In this document: in pieces, positions 18,598 through 26,620 of the stretch
Position numbering within the stretch: position 1 is the first letter of the stretch
Layout: each line of letters starts with the position of its first letter
Assembly (NCBI RefSeq): GCF_900067135.1
Contig: NZ_FJUR01000001.1
Coordinates: 1,987,501 to 2,051,500, forward strand
Length of the DNA: 64,000 bases
Origin: Rhizobium sp. 9140
GTDB lineage: Bacteria; Pseudomonadota; Alphaproteobacteria; Rhizobiales; Rhizobiaceae
Direction: 5' to 3'
Translations under genes and position numbers: made by a program
The notes under the pieces: model-generated
What the model was told of the DNA's origin: nothing
What the model saw: the letters and a program-made list of their open reading frames with translations, nothing else
The model's database searches: none

Positions 18598-18996
18598 ATG
18601 GTAAAGACCTATTTAACGGCCGCACTGGTCGCCCTGAGCCTGGCCGGAACCGCCGTCGCACAGACCGGCACGAGCACGTCCGGCGCCGCGAACGGGGCTG
18701 CGCCCATGACGGGCGACCAGCCGACCACGAGTGGCAGCGGCGATGCGTCCGGCGCGGGGACTGCTGGCGCGACCGGCACCGGCAACGCCACGATGAACAA
18801 CGACGCGGCACCGATGACCGGCGATCAGCCCACGACGAGCGGTGGCAGCGGGACAACTGGATCGACATCGGGCACAGGTGCGATGAGTACCGGAACAGAG
18901 GCTCCGCCGGCCTCCACGGCGCCGATGACGGGAGACCAGCCATGCCCGGCCGGTGCAACGACGACAGCTTCCGGCGCGAAGTGCACCACGCCGTAA
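18598..18996 (+). CDS. Exported low-complexity protein with three APMTGDQP repeats
   Basis: A 132-residue protein with a clear Sec signal peptide (MVKTYLTAALVALSLAGTAVAQ, cleavage near AVA-Q). The rest is Gly/Ser/Thr/Ala-rich with three copies of PMTGDQP at about residues 36-42, 72-78 and 109-115; the first two continue TTSG. Two cysteines occur only in the last 17 residues. No known domain is recognised. The AGAGGAGAAGAGAG tract before the ATG is a strong ribosome binding site, so expression is likely. Possibly a secreted or periplasmic stress protein; this is inference from the candidate EcfG promoter upstream. Confidence 0.75.
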   Translation: MVKTYLTAALVALSLAGTAVAQTGTSTSGAANGAAPMTGDQPTTSGSGDASGAGTAGATGTGNATMNNDAAPMTGDQPTTSGGSGTTGSTSGTGAMSTGTEAPPASTAPMTGDQPCPAGATTTASGAKCTTP

Positions 18997-19383
18997 CGAG
19001 CGCTCACCGCTCTACGGACTTCGGCGCCCCGGGACTGGCACAAGGTCACCCCGGGGCTGCTGTCATGGAGGCTGCACAGTTCACGCGTAGAAAAGTTTCC
19101 GTCAGCGACATAGACGCCGTGACAGGAAAAGTGCTTCTGGAAATCCGGGAGTTGCAAAGACCTGTTCGCCCATGTCTGAGCCGGGGGGTGTGAATACAGC
19201 GATAATGACGGTATTATGCTGAAAAATAGTGTGTCCGCCCGCCCGGATTCCACGACAGGCAGACTCCACACCCAAGCACCCGATTGTCATAATATGGAAA
19301 AGCCAAGAGGATCTGGCCACGACCCGGTATAGGGCACGAGCTCTGGGGGAGCTCGATTCAACCAATCGAATGGCTGATCTAAA
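18997..19383. other. Intergenic region upstream of tRNA-Pro 3' end, no gene seen
   Basis: Nearly 390 bases with no convincing coding sequence. No integrase, direct repeat of the tRNA 3' end or other trace of an integrated element was found next to the tRNA. Confidence 0.4.
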
Positions 19384-19460
<77 letters not shown>

Positions 19461-19687
19461 TTCCGAGGGAAGGCCTATATTCTCAGGCTTGAAGGTGCAA
19501 GGAGAAAATAGGCCGGGCTTGAGAAAATGGTGGATTGGGGCTCGGCTCTCTGGAGTTTCCGGCTCCGATGTCGAGATGCCCACGGGCAAGAGGGGCCGGT
19601 CGCGCTATTGTGATGGTCTTGGCGGCGATCGACATATTGTTTCGCTTCCTTCGCGTTCTAACTTCCGTACTACGGAAGGAGACATCC

Positions 19688-20212
19688 ATGAAGAAACTTA
19701 TCATTGCATTCGTGTCGCTCGTCACCGCATTTTCCGGCATCGGGCCAGTGAACGCCATGCCGTTGGCGAAAACAGAGCCGGTTCAGACGAGAACGGACGT
19801 CCAGCAGGTTCGCGATCGTGTTATCATCCGCCGCCACCACGGGCGTGGGAATTGGAACCGTGACCGTGGCCATTGGCGGGGTGATCGTGCGTTTCGCACG
19901 CTGAACGGCCACCGCGATTGGCGGGGAAACCGCGGCTACCGCTATGATCGCCGTTACCGTGACCGCTACTATCGCAATGGCTATTACCGGGATCGCGGCG
20001 TTGGACTTGCGCTAGGCGGCCTTGCTGCCGGTGCGATCATCGGCGGTGCGCTCAACTCGCAGCCGCGTTACGTCCGTCCCGGCTATACACGTGCTTATGG
20101 CGGCAACTCGCACGTCGCATGGTGCCAGGCACGCTATCGGTCGTATCGCGCCTATGACAATAGCTACCAGCCCTATAATGGCCCACGCCGTCTGTGCAAC
20201 TCGCCCTATTAA
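19688..20212 (+). CDS. BA14K family exported protein
   Basis: A 174-residue protein with a Sec signal (MKKLIIAFVSLVTAFSGIGPVNA). The mature part begins with a segment rich in Arg, Tyr, Gly and Trp (residues about 55-100), then has a glycine-rich hydrophobic stretch (GLALGGLAAGAIIGGAL). It ends with the BA14K domain signature (HVAWCQARYRSYRAYDNSY and NGPRRLCNSPY, with two cysteines). BA14K proteins were described as immunoreactive Brucella proteins and are common in Rhizobiales; their biochemical role is unsettled. The start at 19688 has a GAAGGAGA ribosome binding site. Confidence 0.9.
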   Translation: MKKLIIAFVSLVTAFSGIGPVNAMPLAKTEPVQTRTDVQQVRDRVIIRRHHGRGNWNRDRGHWRGDRAFRTLNGHRDWRGNRGYRYDRRYRDRYYRNGYYRDRGVGLALGGLAAGAIIGGALNSQPRYVRPGYTRAYGGNSHVAWCQARYRSYRAYDNSYQPYNGPRRLCNSPY

Positions 20213-20250
20213 GACTAACGGAGAGCTGGAACGAGCTATCCGACAAAACA

Positions 20251-20286
20251 GCAAACGCCTGCCGCATGTACGGCAGGCGTTTTGCG
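20251..20286 (+). terminator. Rho-independent terminator after the BA14K gene
   Basis: A perfect 12-base stem, AAACGCCTGCCG (20253-20264) and CGGCAGGCGTTT (20271-20282), with a 6-base loop and trailing TTG. It also reads A-rich on the opposite side, so it may serve the convergent glycosyltransferase gene as well. Confidence 0.85.
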
Positions 20287-20351
20287 TTTCCGGAAGGCAA
20301 AAAGGTCGGCGACGTCTAGGCGAAGAGGCGGCCATTGGGCCACCCGCAGCG

Positions 20352-21641
20352 TCAGCGACGGGTGCCGAGCATCTTGTAGACGGCTTCCGTCTTGTCGATC
20401 ATGACATCGAGGGCGAAGCGGGCGCGGGCATGATCGGCGGCAGCGCGGAAGGCCTGGTATTTGGCGGGCTCGGCGAGCGTTATCATCGCGCTGGCGAGCT
20501 TTGTGGAGTCGCCGTCATTGGGAACGATGATGCCGGTCGCACCTTCCTCCACCGCCGTCGTCGCACCGCCCACGGCGGTGGAGATGATCGGCCGGCCGGC
20601 AGCGGCGGCCTCGAGCATGACATAGGACATGGCCTCGTAGCGGCTTGGCATGACGAGGCAGTCGAAAGCGGGGATGGCCTGCGGGCCTGAGAAGGCGGAT
20701 GTGAGGTGGATGCGGCTTTGCAGGCCGCTCGCGGCGATGGCTGCACGCACCGGCGCATCCTGTTCGCCAAAGCCGATCATGATGAGATGGGCTTCCGGCA
20801 GCTTTGCCGCCGCGTGACGGAAGGCTTCGATGAGGCGCTCGGGCGCCTTCTGGTGCGACAGCCGGCCGACGAAGCCGAAGACGAAGGTTTCCGGCGTGAT
20901 GCCGAAGCTCGCTCGCACCGTCATCGCCATGTCTTTCACGGGCTGCGAAACGCCGTTGACGATCACCGACATCCGGTTCTCTGGAATGCCGAGCGCGACG
21001 GCATGGCGATACTCGTCCTCCGAGACGCAGATGAGGTGATCGGTGAGGAAACGGCCGAGAAAGGTCTCGACCGAGCCGAACAACTTGCGGCCGCTGGAGC
21101 CGAGCGTCGGATCCATCGTGCGGAAGGCATGCGGCGTGTAGATGCGCGGCACGTGCCGGCCGGGGAGGCGCAGGCGCGCGAGCGCTCCGGCCTTGGAGCT
21201 GTGGCCATGGACGATATCGAAACCGCCGCGGGAGATGATTCGGTTGAGCTTCTTCCACGAGGCGATATCGGCGCGGCCGGGCGAACGGGTCATCTCGACC
21301 TTGTGGATGGCGGGAAGGCCGAGCGACTTCAGTTCGCGCACGAAGCTTTCCTCGGCGCGAAGCGGTGAGAAGACCGCTTCGACACGGTGCCCGCGCCGCG
21401 ACAGCCCGTGGCAGAGATCGAGGAAGTGGCGGCCCGAGCCGCCGCCGGACGGCTCCAGCACCTGTAGGATCGACAGCGAGGCGCGATCCGCGTCGGTCTC
21501 CGGCAGTCCGGCAGGACCGGTCGCTGGCGTTGCCGATCCCTCTGGCCTCTCGGTCGCCGGCCTATGGGTCGCCTGCATGTCGATAGCCTTCGTTTCCGTC
21601 GTCGAGGTCGGGATGGTCATGAGGTTCGATCGCGGTGGCAT
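20352..21641 (-). CDS. GT4-family glycosyltransferase of the polysaccharide locus
   Basis: A retaining GT-B glycosyltransferase of about 429 residues. The N-terminal acceptor domain starts with LSILQVLEPSGGGSGRHFLDLCHGLSRRGH and includes DIVHGHSSKAGALARL. The C-terminal donor domain has FGFVGRLSHQKAPERLIEAF and the E-x7-E motif in SRYEAMSYVMLEAAAAGRPII. It likely adds a sugar to the lipid-linked repeat unit in the cytoplasm. The start is uncertain: 21641, two bases after the upstream stop, suggests coupling, while 21620 is also possible. The first 60 residues are disordered and unlike GT4. Confidence 0.85.
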   Translation of the reverse strand: MPPRSNLMTIPTSTTETKAIDMQATHRPATERPEGSATPATGPAGLPETDADRASLSILQVLEPSGGGSGRHFLDLCHGLSRRGHRVEAVFSPLRAEESFVRELKSLGLPAIHKVEMTRSPGRADIASWKKLNRIISRGGFDIVHGHSSKAGALARLRLPGRHVPRIYTPHAFRTMDPTLGSSGRKLFGSVETFLGRFLTDHLICVSEDEYRHAVALGIPENRMSVIVNGVSQPVKDMAMTVRASFGITPETFVFGFVGRLSHQKAPERLIEAFRHAAAKLPEAHLIMIGFGEQDAPVRAAIAASGLQSRIHLTSAFSGPQAIPAFDCLVMPSRYEAMSYVMLEAAAAGRPIISTAVGGATTAVEEGATGIIVPNDGDSTKLASAMITLAEPAKYQAFRAAADHARARFALDVMIDKTEAVYKMLGTRR

Positions 21642-21642
21642 G

Positions 21643-22911
21643 TCAGGCCGCTGCGCCTTCTGAAGTCGTCTTGTGCGGACCCTGTGCCCGCGACCGTCTG
21701 CTGTAGCGGTATTCGAGCGCACCGCAACCCCAGATGATGCCGAGAAGCAGGAAGAAATGGCGCCAGTGATCCGTATCGATCACATTTCCAATACCGACAT
21801 GCCCGAGCAGCACGATCCAGGCAATCATCATATAGGGTTGCCACGGCCGTTCCAGCAGCATGAAGCGGAAACCGATGGAAAGCGTCCAGACGATCAGTGT
21901 CACATAGGAGACGAAGCCGAGCCAGCCATAGGAGGTCAGGGTCTTCAGCCAGATATTGTGCTCATCCTCCGGAAAGATTTTGGAAAACATCATAGGTCCG
22001 ATACCGAGCGGCTTTTCCATGGACATCAGGAAGCCGATGCGGTGGCGCTCGAAGCGACCGAGATGGCCGCCATCATAATCCTGGACGAGCTGCGTGCGGT
22101 TGGAAAACAGGTCGGCGACCTGCGGGATCTGCAGCGCCACCACCAGCGACGTCACCATGAGGATGACGCCGCCGAGCGCGATGACGAAGATCTTCAGGCG
22201 GAAGGCACCGGTCCGCTCCTTCAGCAGCATGATGAAGACGAGCATGCAGGCGGAGAAGAGATAAAGCGCCCAGGCGGCACGCGAGAAGGACAGGAACAGG
22301 CCGAACGCCATGATGAGAATGCCGACCGCACGCAGCGGCAGGTCGATCATCCGGCCCTTCAGCACCCCGTGAATGAGAAAGAGCGACGGGGCGACGAGGA
22401 AGGGACCGAAGACGTTCGGGTCCTGAAAAGCGCCCATGGCGCGGTCGTATCGGGTGAAGGCCTCGCCGCCGGGGATGGCGCCGAAATAACCGAGGATGCC
22501 GAGCGTGGCCGTGCCGACGCCAGCGGCGACCCAGGCCCGGAACATCAGCTTCAGCCGCTCATGGCGGGCCTCGATGATGGCGGCGTAGAAGATCGAGGTG
22601 ATCGCGAGGAAGCCCGAGATCGCCATGTACATCGGCGCGACGTCGAGATCGTCCATGACCGTCAGCGACATGAGGCCGCCCGTCATGAAAAGCACCAGAA
22701 GCGTGAAGAGCGGCGCCGTGGAGCGCGAGATGCGCAGGCCGCAGAACGCCCAGACCCCGATGAGGCCGGCAACGAAGAGCTCGTGCGGCGCGGGTTCGAC
22801 GATGACGAAGCCCTGGAGAAATACGCCGAACGCAACCGCCGCCGAGCCGATGAGCCCGAACGCGGCCAGCTGCGGCCGGAACACACCGACAGGGGCGGCG
22901 ATCGCGCTCAA
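21643..22911 (-). CDS. O-antigen ligase/Wzy-type polymerase family membrane protein
   Basis: A 422-residue polytopic membrane protein with about 10-12 hydrophobic segments. It carries the Wzy_C (O-antigen ligase) domain: the GAFQDPNVFGPFLVAPSLFLIHG loop, the FLSFSRAAWALYL helix and a large periplasmic loop with HLGRFERHRIGF, GIGPMMFSKIFPEDEHNIWLKTL. In a Wzx/Wzy locus this protein would polymerise repeat units at the periplasmic face. The ATG overlaps the stop of the upstream transferase gene by four bases. Polymerase versus ligase cannot be settled from sequence; locus context favours polymerase. Confidence 0.82.
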   Translation of the reverse strand: MSAIAAPVGVFRPQLAAFGLIGSAAVAFGVFLQGFVIVEPAPHELFVAGLIGVWAFCGLRISRSTAPLFTLLVLFMTGGLMSLTVMDDLDVAPMYMAISGFLAITSIFYAAIIEARHERLKLMFRAWVAAGVGTATLGILGYFGAIPGGEAFTRYDRAMGAFQDPNVFGPFLVAPSLFLIHGVLKGRMIDLPLRAVGILIMAFGLFLSFSRAAWALYLFSACMLVFIMLLKERTGAFRLKIFVIALGGVILMVTSLVVALQIPQVADLFSNRTQLVQDYDGGHLGRFERHRIGFLMSMEKPLGIGPMMFSKIFPEDEHNIWLKTLTSYGWLGFVSYVTLIVWTLSIGFRFMLLERPWQPYMMIAWIVLLGHVGIGNVIDTDHWRHFFLLLGIIWGCGALEYRYSRRSRAQGPHKTTSEGAAA

Positions 22912-24482
22912 TATGCGTTTTCCGTGTTGAGAAGGCGGATGGGCGTGAGGAACAGGATTTTCAGATCGAACCAGAGCGACCAGTTCTCGATGTAGTGCAG
23001 GTCGAAGGCGGTGCGGAAGCGGATCTTCTCGTCATTGTCGATCTCGCCGCGCCAGCCGTTGATCTGCGCCCAGCCGGTGACGCCGGGCTTCACGCGGTGG
23101 CGCGCGAAGTAGCCTTCGACGACATCGCTATAGTTCCGGTCGGCCGTCTGCGCGGCGACGGCGTGGGGGCGGGGGCCGACAAGCGACAACTGTCCGCGCA
23201 GCACGTTGAAGATCTGCGGAAGCTCGTCGATGGAGGACTTGCGCAGGAAGCGGCCGACGGGGGTGACGCGCGGGTCGCCCTTGGTCACGGCGTTGCGAGC
23301 GCTGGGGTCGCTCATATCGGTGTACATGGAGCGGAACTTGTAGACCTCGATCTGCTCGTTGTTGAAGCCGTGGCGCATCTGCTTGAAGATGATCGGGCCG
23401 GGGGAACTCAGCTTGACGGCGAGGGCCGCGCCGATGAAAACCGGCCACAGGAGCACGAGCGCGACGATGCTGAAGACGACGTCGAAGATGCGCTTGGCAA
23501 CAGAGTCCCAGTCGGCGATCGGCTTGTCGAAGATGTCGAGCATCGGCACCTGGCCGACATGGGAGTAGCTGCGCGGGCGGAAGCGGAGGTTGGCGGCATG
23601 GGCGGCCAACCGGATGTCCACGGGCAGGATCCAGAGCTTCTTCAGAAGTTCGAGAATACGGCGCTCGGCCGACAGCGGCAGTGCGATGATCAGCATGTCG
23701 ATGCGGGCGAGGCGGGCGAAATCAATGAGTTCGGCAAAGGTGCCGAGCTTGGGATATCCGGCGATGATGTTGGGCGAGCGGCGCTCGTCGCGGTCGTCGA
23801 AGATGCCGCAGATGCGGATGTCGTTATCCGTCTGCTGCTCGAGGACGCGGATGAGGTCCTTGGCCGGCTGGCCGCCGCCGACGATGACGACGCGGCGTTC
23901 CATCATGCCGTTGCGCGCCCAGCGCCGGATGGAGAAGGCGATGACGGCCCGCTCGATCAGGAGAAAGGTCGTGCCGGCGAGAAACCAGATGCCGAAGGAC
24001 AGGCGGGAATAGGCGTCGCCGGTCTTCAAGAAGAACATGACGATGGTGATGACGCCGAAACCGAGGGTCCAGGCGCCCAGCAGACGCGGCAGGGCACGCG
24101 GTACCGAGCGCAGGATGGGGATCTGGTAGCCGTCCGAAAACTGCAGGAAGACGACCGTCAGCGCCGAACTGGCGGCAAGCATGACGCAATATTCGACCCA
24201 GCGGCCGAACTCCGGTGCCACGTAGAGGCTGTTGATGATGTAGCCGATGATAAAGAGGGCTGCGAATTCGAAGAGACGCAGACAGCCGAGCACCATGGTG
24301 GGCGAGTAGGTGTCGGTGCGGAACTGCGCCGCGATCCGCCGCGCCAGCGGGTTCAGCTCCTTGCGCGGCTCGACCGGGCGCACCTCGTCGCGCGAGATCG
24401 TCCGGATTTCAGAGATCTGCCGTCGCAAAGCCTCTGGGTCGAAGGTTTCCGGCTTCTCGATCTGGTTCATGATGCTGCCCAT
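22908..24482 (-). CDS. Undecaprenyl-phosphate sugar-1-phosphate transferase (WbaP/WcaJ type)
   Basis: A 524-residue initiating polyprenyl-phosphate hexose-1-phosphate transferase. N-terminal membrane helices (LFEFAALFIIGYIINSLYV and following) precede a Rossmann-like CoA_binding_3 domain (RRVVIVGGGQPAKDLIRVLEQ). The C-terminal catalytic domain follows from about residue 330 (KRIFDVVFSIVALVLLWPVF, SSPGPIIFKQMRHG, YKFRSMYTD, FLRKSSIDELPQIFNVLRGQLSLVGPRPHA, HRVKPGVTGWAQING). It loads the first sugar, probably glucose or galactose, onto undecaprenyl phosphate. The start may instead be 24470 (MNQIEKPE). It heads a three-gene transcription unit. Confidence 0.9.
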   Translation of the reverse strand: MGSIMNQIEKPETFDPEALRRQISEIRTISRDEVRPVEPRKELNPLARRIAAQFRTDTYSPTMVLGCLRLFEFAALFIIGYIINSLYVAPEFGRWVEYCVMLAASSALTVVFLQFSDGYQIPILRSVPRALPRLLGAWTLGFGVITIVMFFLKTGDAYSRLSFGIWFLAGTTFLLIERAVIAFSIRRWARNGMMERRVVIVGGGQPAKDLIRVLEQQTDNDIRICGIFDDRDERRSPNIIAGYPKLGTFAELIDFARLARIDMLIIALPLSAERRILELLKKLWILPVDIRLAAHAANLRFRPRSYSHVGQVPMLDIFDKPIADWDSVAKRIFDVVFSIVALVLLWPVFIGAALAVKLSSPGPIIFKQMRHGFNNEQIEVYKFRSMYTDMSDPSARNAVTKGDPRVTPVGRFLRKSSIDELPQIFNVLRGQLSLVGPRPHAVAAQTADRNYSDVVEGYFARHRVKPGVTGWAQINGWRGEIDNDEKIRFRTAFDLHYIENWSLWFDLKILFLTPIRLLNTENAY

Positions 24483-24660
24483 CCTGCCGTTGGCTCGGAA
24501 AGACTTAGCAGGGAGGACCTAAGAAACGTTTACGGCAGCGACTGCAATGCGACCCGTTCTAAAATGGGTTAAGGGAAATAACCGCGTCAGTTCAACAGGG
24601 TGCAGTGAGACGCCGTACGACATCGCCGGTGTTGCAGAACGGTCGTTCCGACATGCAGGC

Positions 24661-25839
24661 TCAGCCGCCGGCGTCGTTCGCCAGTCGCCGGTAGAGCTGC
24701 ATCATTGACGCGGCCATCGTCGACGAGGAGAAGGTCGCCCTGAAGGCTTCCGGATCCGGCATGGTGCGGGTCGCCCAGCCGTCTTCCGTCAGGGCGCGGT
24801 GCATGATGCCGGCTAGCGACTGCGCATCGTTGGGTTCGGCCAGGGCTGCGCTGTCGGCCCCGAGGATCTCCGGCATTCCCCCGACACGCGCGGCGATGAC
24901 GGGTCGGCCGGCCGCAACGGCCTCAAGCACGATATAGGGCATCGACTCCGCTCGCGAGGGCACCACCACGAAGCGCGCTCTGGAGAAAGCCTCCCGGGCC
25001 GGCATCGCAGGCGCCATACCGATCCGCTGTCCGAGCCCGCGATGGAGTTTCATGCGCAGGTAGTCTTCCTGCTGTGGCCCGTCGCCGATCATCATGGCGC
25101 TCAAGGGTCTGCCCGCAAGGCGCTCCGTGCGTCCCAGCGCATCGATGAAGATGTCGGGACCCTTCATGTCGCGCAGCATGCCGATATAGAGGAAATCGAC
25201 GGCATCCTGCCCTGGCTCGACGGGAACGAACTCGGCATCCTCGACGCCGTTGTAGATCGTCACGGCCGGCGGGCGAGGCTGGCCGACCTTTGCCTCATAG
25301 GTGCGCCGCTCGAAGTCGCAGACGAAGACGAGTGCGTCCGTCGCGTGCTCCTGAAAGCGCTCGAGCGCGAGAATGCCCTTTCCCCTCAGGGTCTTGCGAT
25401 CGTAGTGAAGGCTGCCGCCATGGGGCGAGTAGAGACGCGCGACGCGGGACCCGTTGATCCGCAAGACGGTGCCGATCATGCGGGCAAGGGCACCGCCCTT
25501 GGCACCATGGCCGTGAAGGATATCGGGCCGGAGTTGGCGCAGTTCCTTGTAGCTCGCCCAGAGCGCCCTGGCGTCCGAAGGACCGATGGAGCGCCGAATC
25601 GGCAGGCGCACGAGCCCGAGAGCCAGATGGGGCCGGATCTCCTCGAAGAGGCGTTCCTCGTGTGCGCCGCCCGTGGAGCTGTCGCAGAGAATGCCGACAT
25701 GATGGCCTTCGGCTGCGTGGGCGGCCGCGAGATCGCGCACATGCCGGAAGATGCCGCCGACCGGCGAGCGGAAGCAATGAATGATCCGGAGGGGCCTTCC
25801 TTGCGATGGCGGCTCGATGGGCTGTGTCGTTGACGGCAT
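24661..25839 (-). CDS. GT4-family glycosyltransferase (second of the locus)
   Basis: A 392-residue GT-B glycosyltransferase. The N-terminal domain has RIIHCFRSPVGGIFRHVRDLAAAHAAEGH and DILHGHGAKGGALARM. The donor-binding domain has FLYIGMLRDMKGPDIFIDAL and the E-x7-E motif in SRAESMPYIVLEAVAAGRPVIAARVGG. The start at 25839 lies four bases after the stop of the Wza-like gene; an upstream extension to 25947 overlaps that gene and has no family resemblance. Its pairing with the export lipoprotein suggests one mRNA from the divergent promoter region at 26420-26620. Confidence 0.88.
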   Translation of the reverse strand: MPSTTQPIEPPSQGRPLRIIHCFRSPVGGIFRHVRDLAAAHAAEGHHVGILCDSSTGGAHEERLFEEIRPHLALGLVRLPIRRSIGPSDARALWASYKELRQLRPDILHGHGAKGGALARMIGTVLRINGSRVARLYSPHGGSLHYDRKTLRGKGILALERFQEHATDALVFVCDFERRTYEAKVGQPRPPAVTIYNGVEDAEFVPVEPGQDAVDFLYIGMLRDMKGPDIFIDALGRTERLAGRPLSAMMIGDGPQQEDYLRMKLHRGLGQRIGMAPAMPAREAFSRARFVVVPSRAESMPYIVLEAVAAGRPVIAARVGGMPEILGADSAALAEPNDAQSLAGIMHRALTEDGWATRTMPDPEAFRATFSSSTMAASMMQLYRRLANDAGG

Positions 25840-25843
25840 AGGC

Positions 25844-26419
25844 TCAGAACAGTCGCTCACGAACATAGACGGTGTCGCCCGCCATGATCGGATCGGAAAT
25901 CGAGACGCGGCCGGTGATGATGCGGCCATTGATCTTGCGGGTGACATCGACCGTCCGCTGGTTGGCGCGCGGCGAGAAGCCGCCGGCGACCGCGATAGCG
26001 TTCTGCACCGTCATGCCGGGCACGTAGGAATACTGACCCGACTGCCCGACCTCGCCCATGATGAAAACGGAACGATAGCGATCGACCTCGATCGTCACGT
26101 CGGGGTCGCGCAGATAACCGGCGCGCAGCTTCTGCGCGATCATGGTCTCCATCTCGCTCAGCGTATGGCCGCGCGAGGGGACCGAGCCGATGAGCGGGAA
26201 GGCGACGTAGCCGGCCTGATCGACGGTGTAGGAACCGGTGAGACCTGCCTGCTCGAAGACGCTGATGCGCAGACGGTCGCCGCTATCCAGCCGGTAGGGC
26301 TGAATGGTGGCTTCGCTGAAGGCGCGGGGCGCGGGCTCGTAGCTGCTGCACCCTGCCATCGTGATCGACAGCAGGGCGATACCCAAAGCCAGACCTGACT
26401 TCAATCGTGCGAAGGTCAT
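25844..26419 (-). CDS. Wza-like polysaccharide export lipoprotein (short form)
   Basis: A 191-residue outer-membrane export protein. A lipoprotein signal ends in ITMAGC. A Poly_export domain follows (YRLDSGDRLRISVFEQAGLTGSYTVDQAGYVAFPLIGSVPSRG, LSEMETMIAQKLRAGYLRDPDVTIEV), then one SLBB domain (RSVFIMGEVGQSGQYSYVPGMTVQNAIAVAGGF). It is about half the length of Escherichia coli Wza and lacks the second SLBB and C-terminal helix, which is common in rhizobial and Caulobacter HfsD-like exporters. ATG 26419 is preferred to a TTG at 26437. Confidence 0.9.
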   Translation of the reverse strand: MTFARLKSGLALGIALLSITMAGCSSYEPAPRAFSEATIQPYRLDSGDRLRISVFEQAGLTGSYTVDQAGYVAFPLIGSVPSRGHTLSEMETMIAQKLRAGYLRDPDVTIEVDRYRSVFIMGEVGQSGQYSYVPGMTVQNAIAVAGGFSPRANQRTVDVTRKINGRIITGRVSISDPIMAGDTVYVRERLF

Positions 26420-26620
26420 GCGATTCTCGCGTTTCAAGGACGAACGTGATCTTGTTATCGATCCGTTAGGGTTAACAGCCGGTAAAGGAACCGATAGGTC
26501 GGTGCAAATCGGAGATCGCTAAAATAGTATATGGAAGACTTATGCCACCCACGCGTTAACGCTCGGGTTACCATCTTTCTTTACCCTGTGCGGCAACAAT
26601 GCTCGTGTGCAGGTGCGTGG

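Noticed and set aside
21673..24572. Two long plus-strand frames opposite the polymerase and initiating transferase genes
   Set aside because: Both are antisense shadows of well-recognised membrane proteins; no ribosome binding sites or domains.
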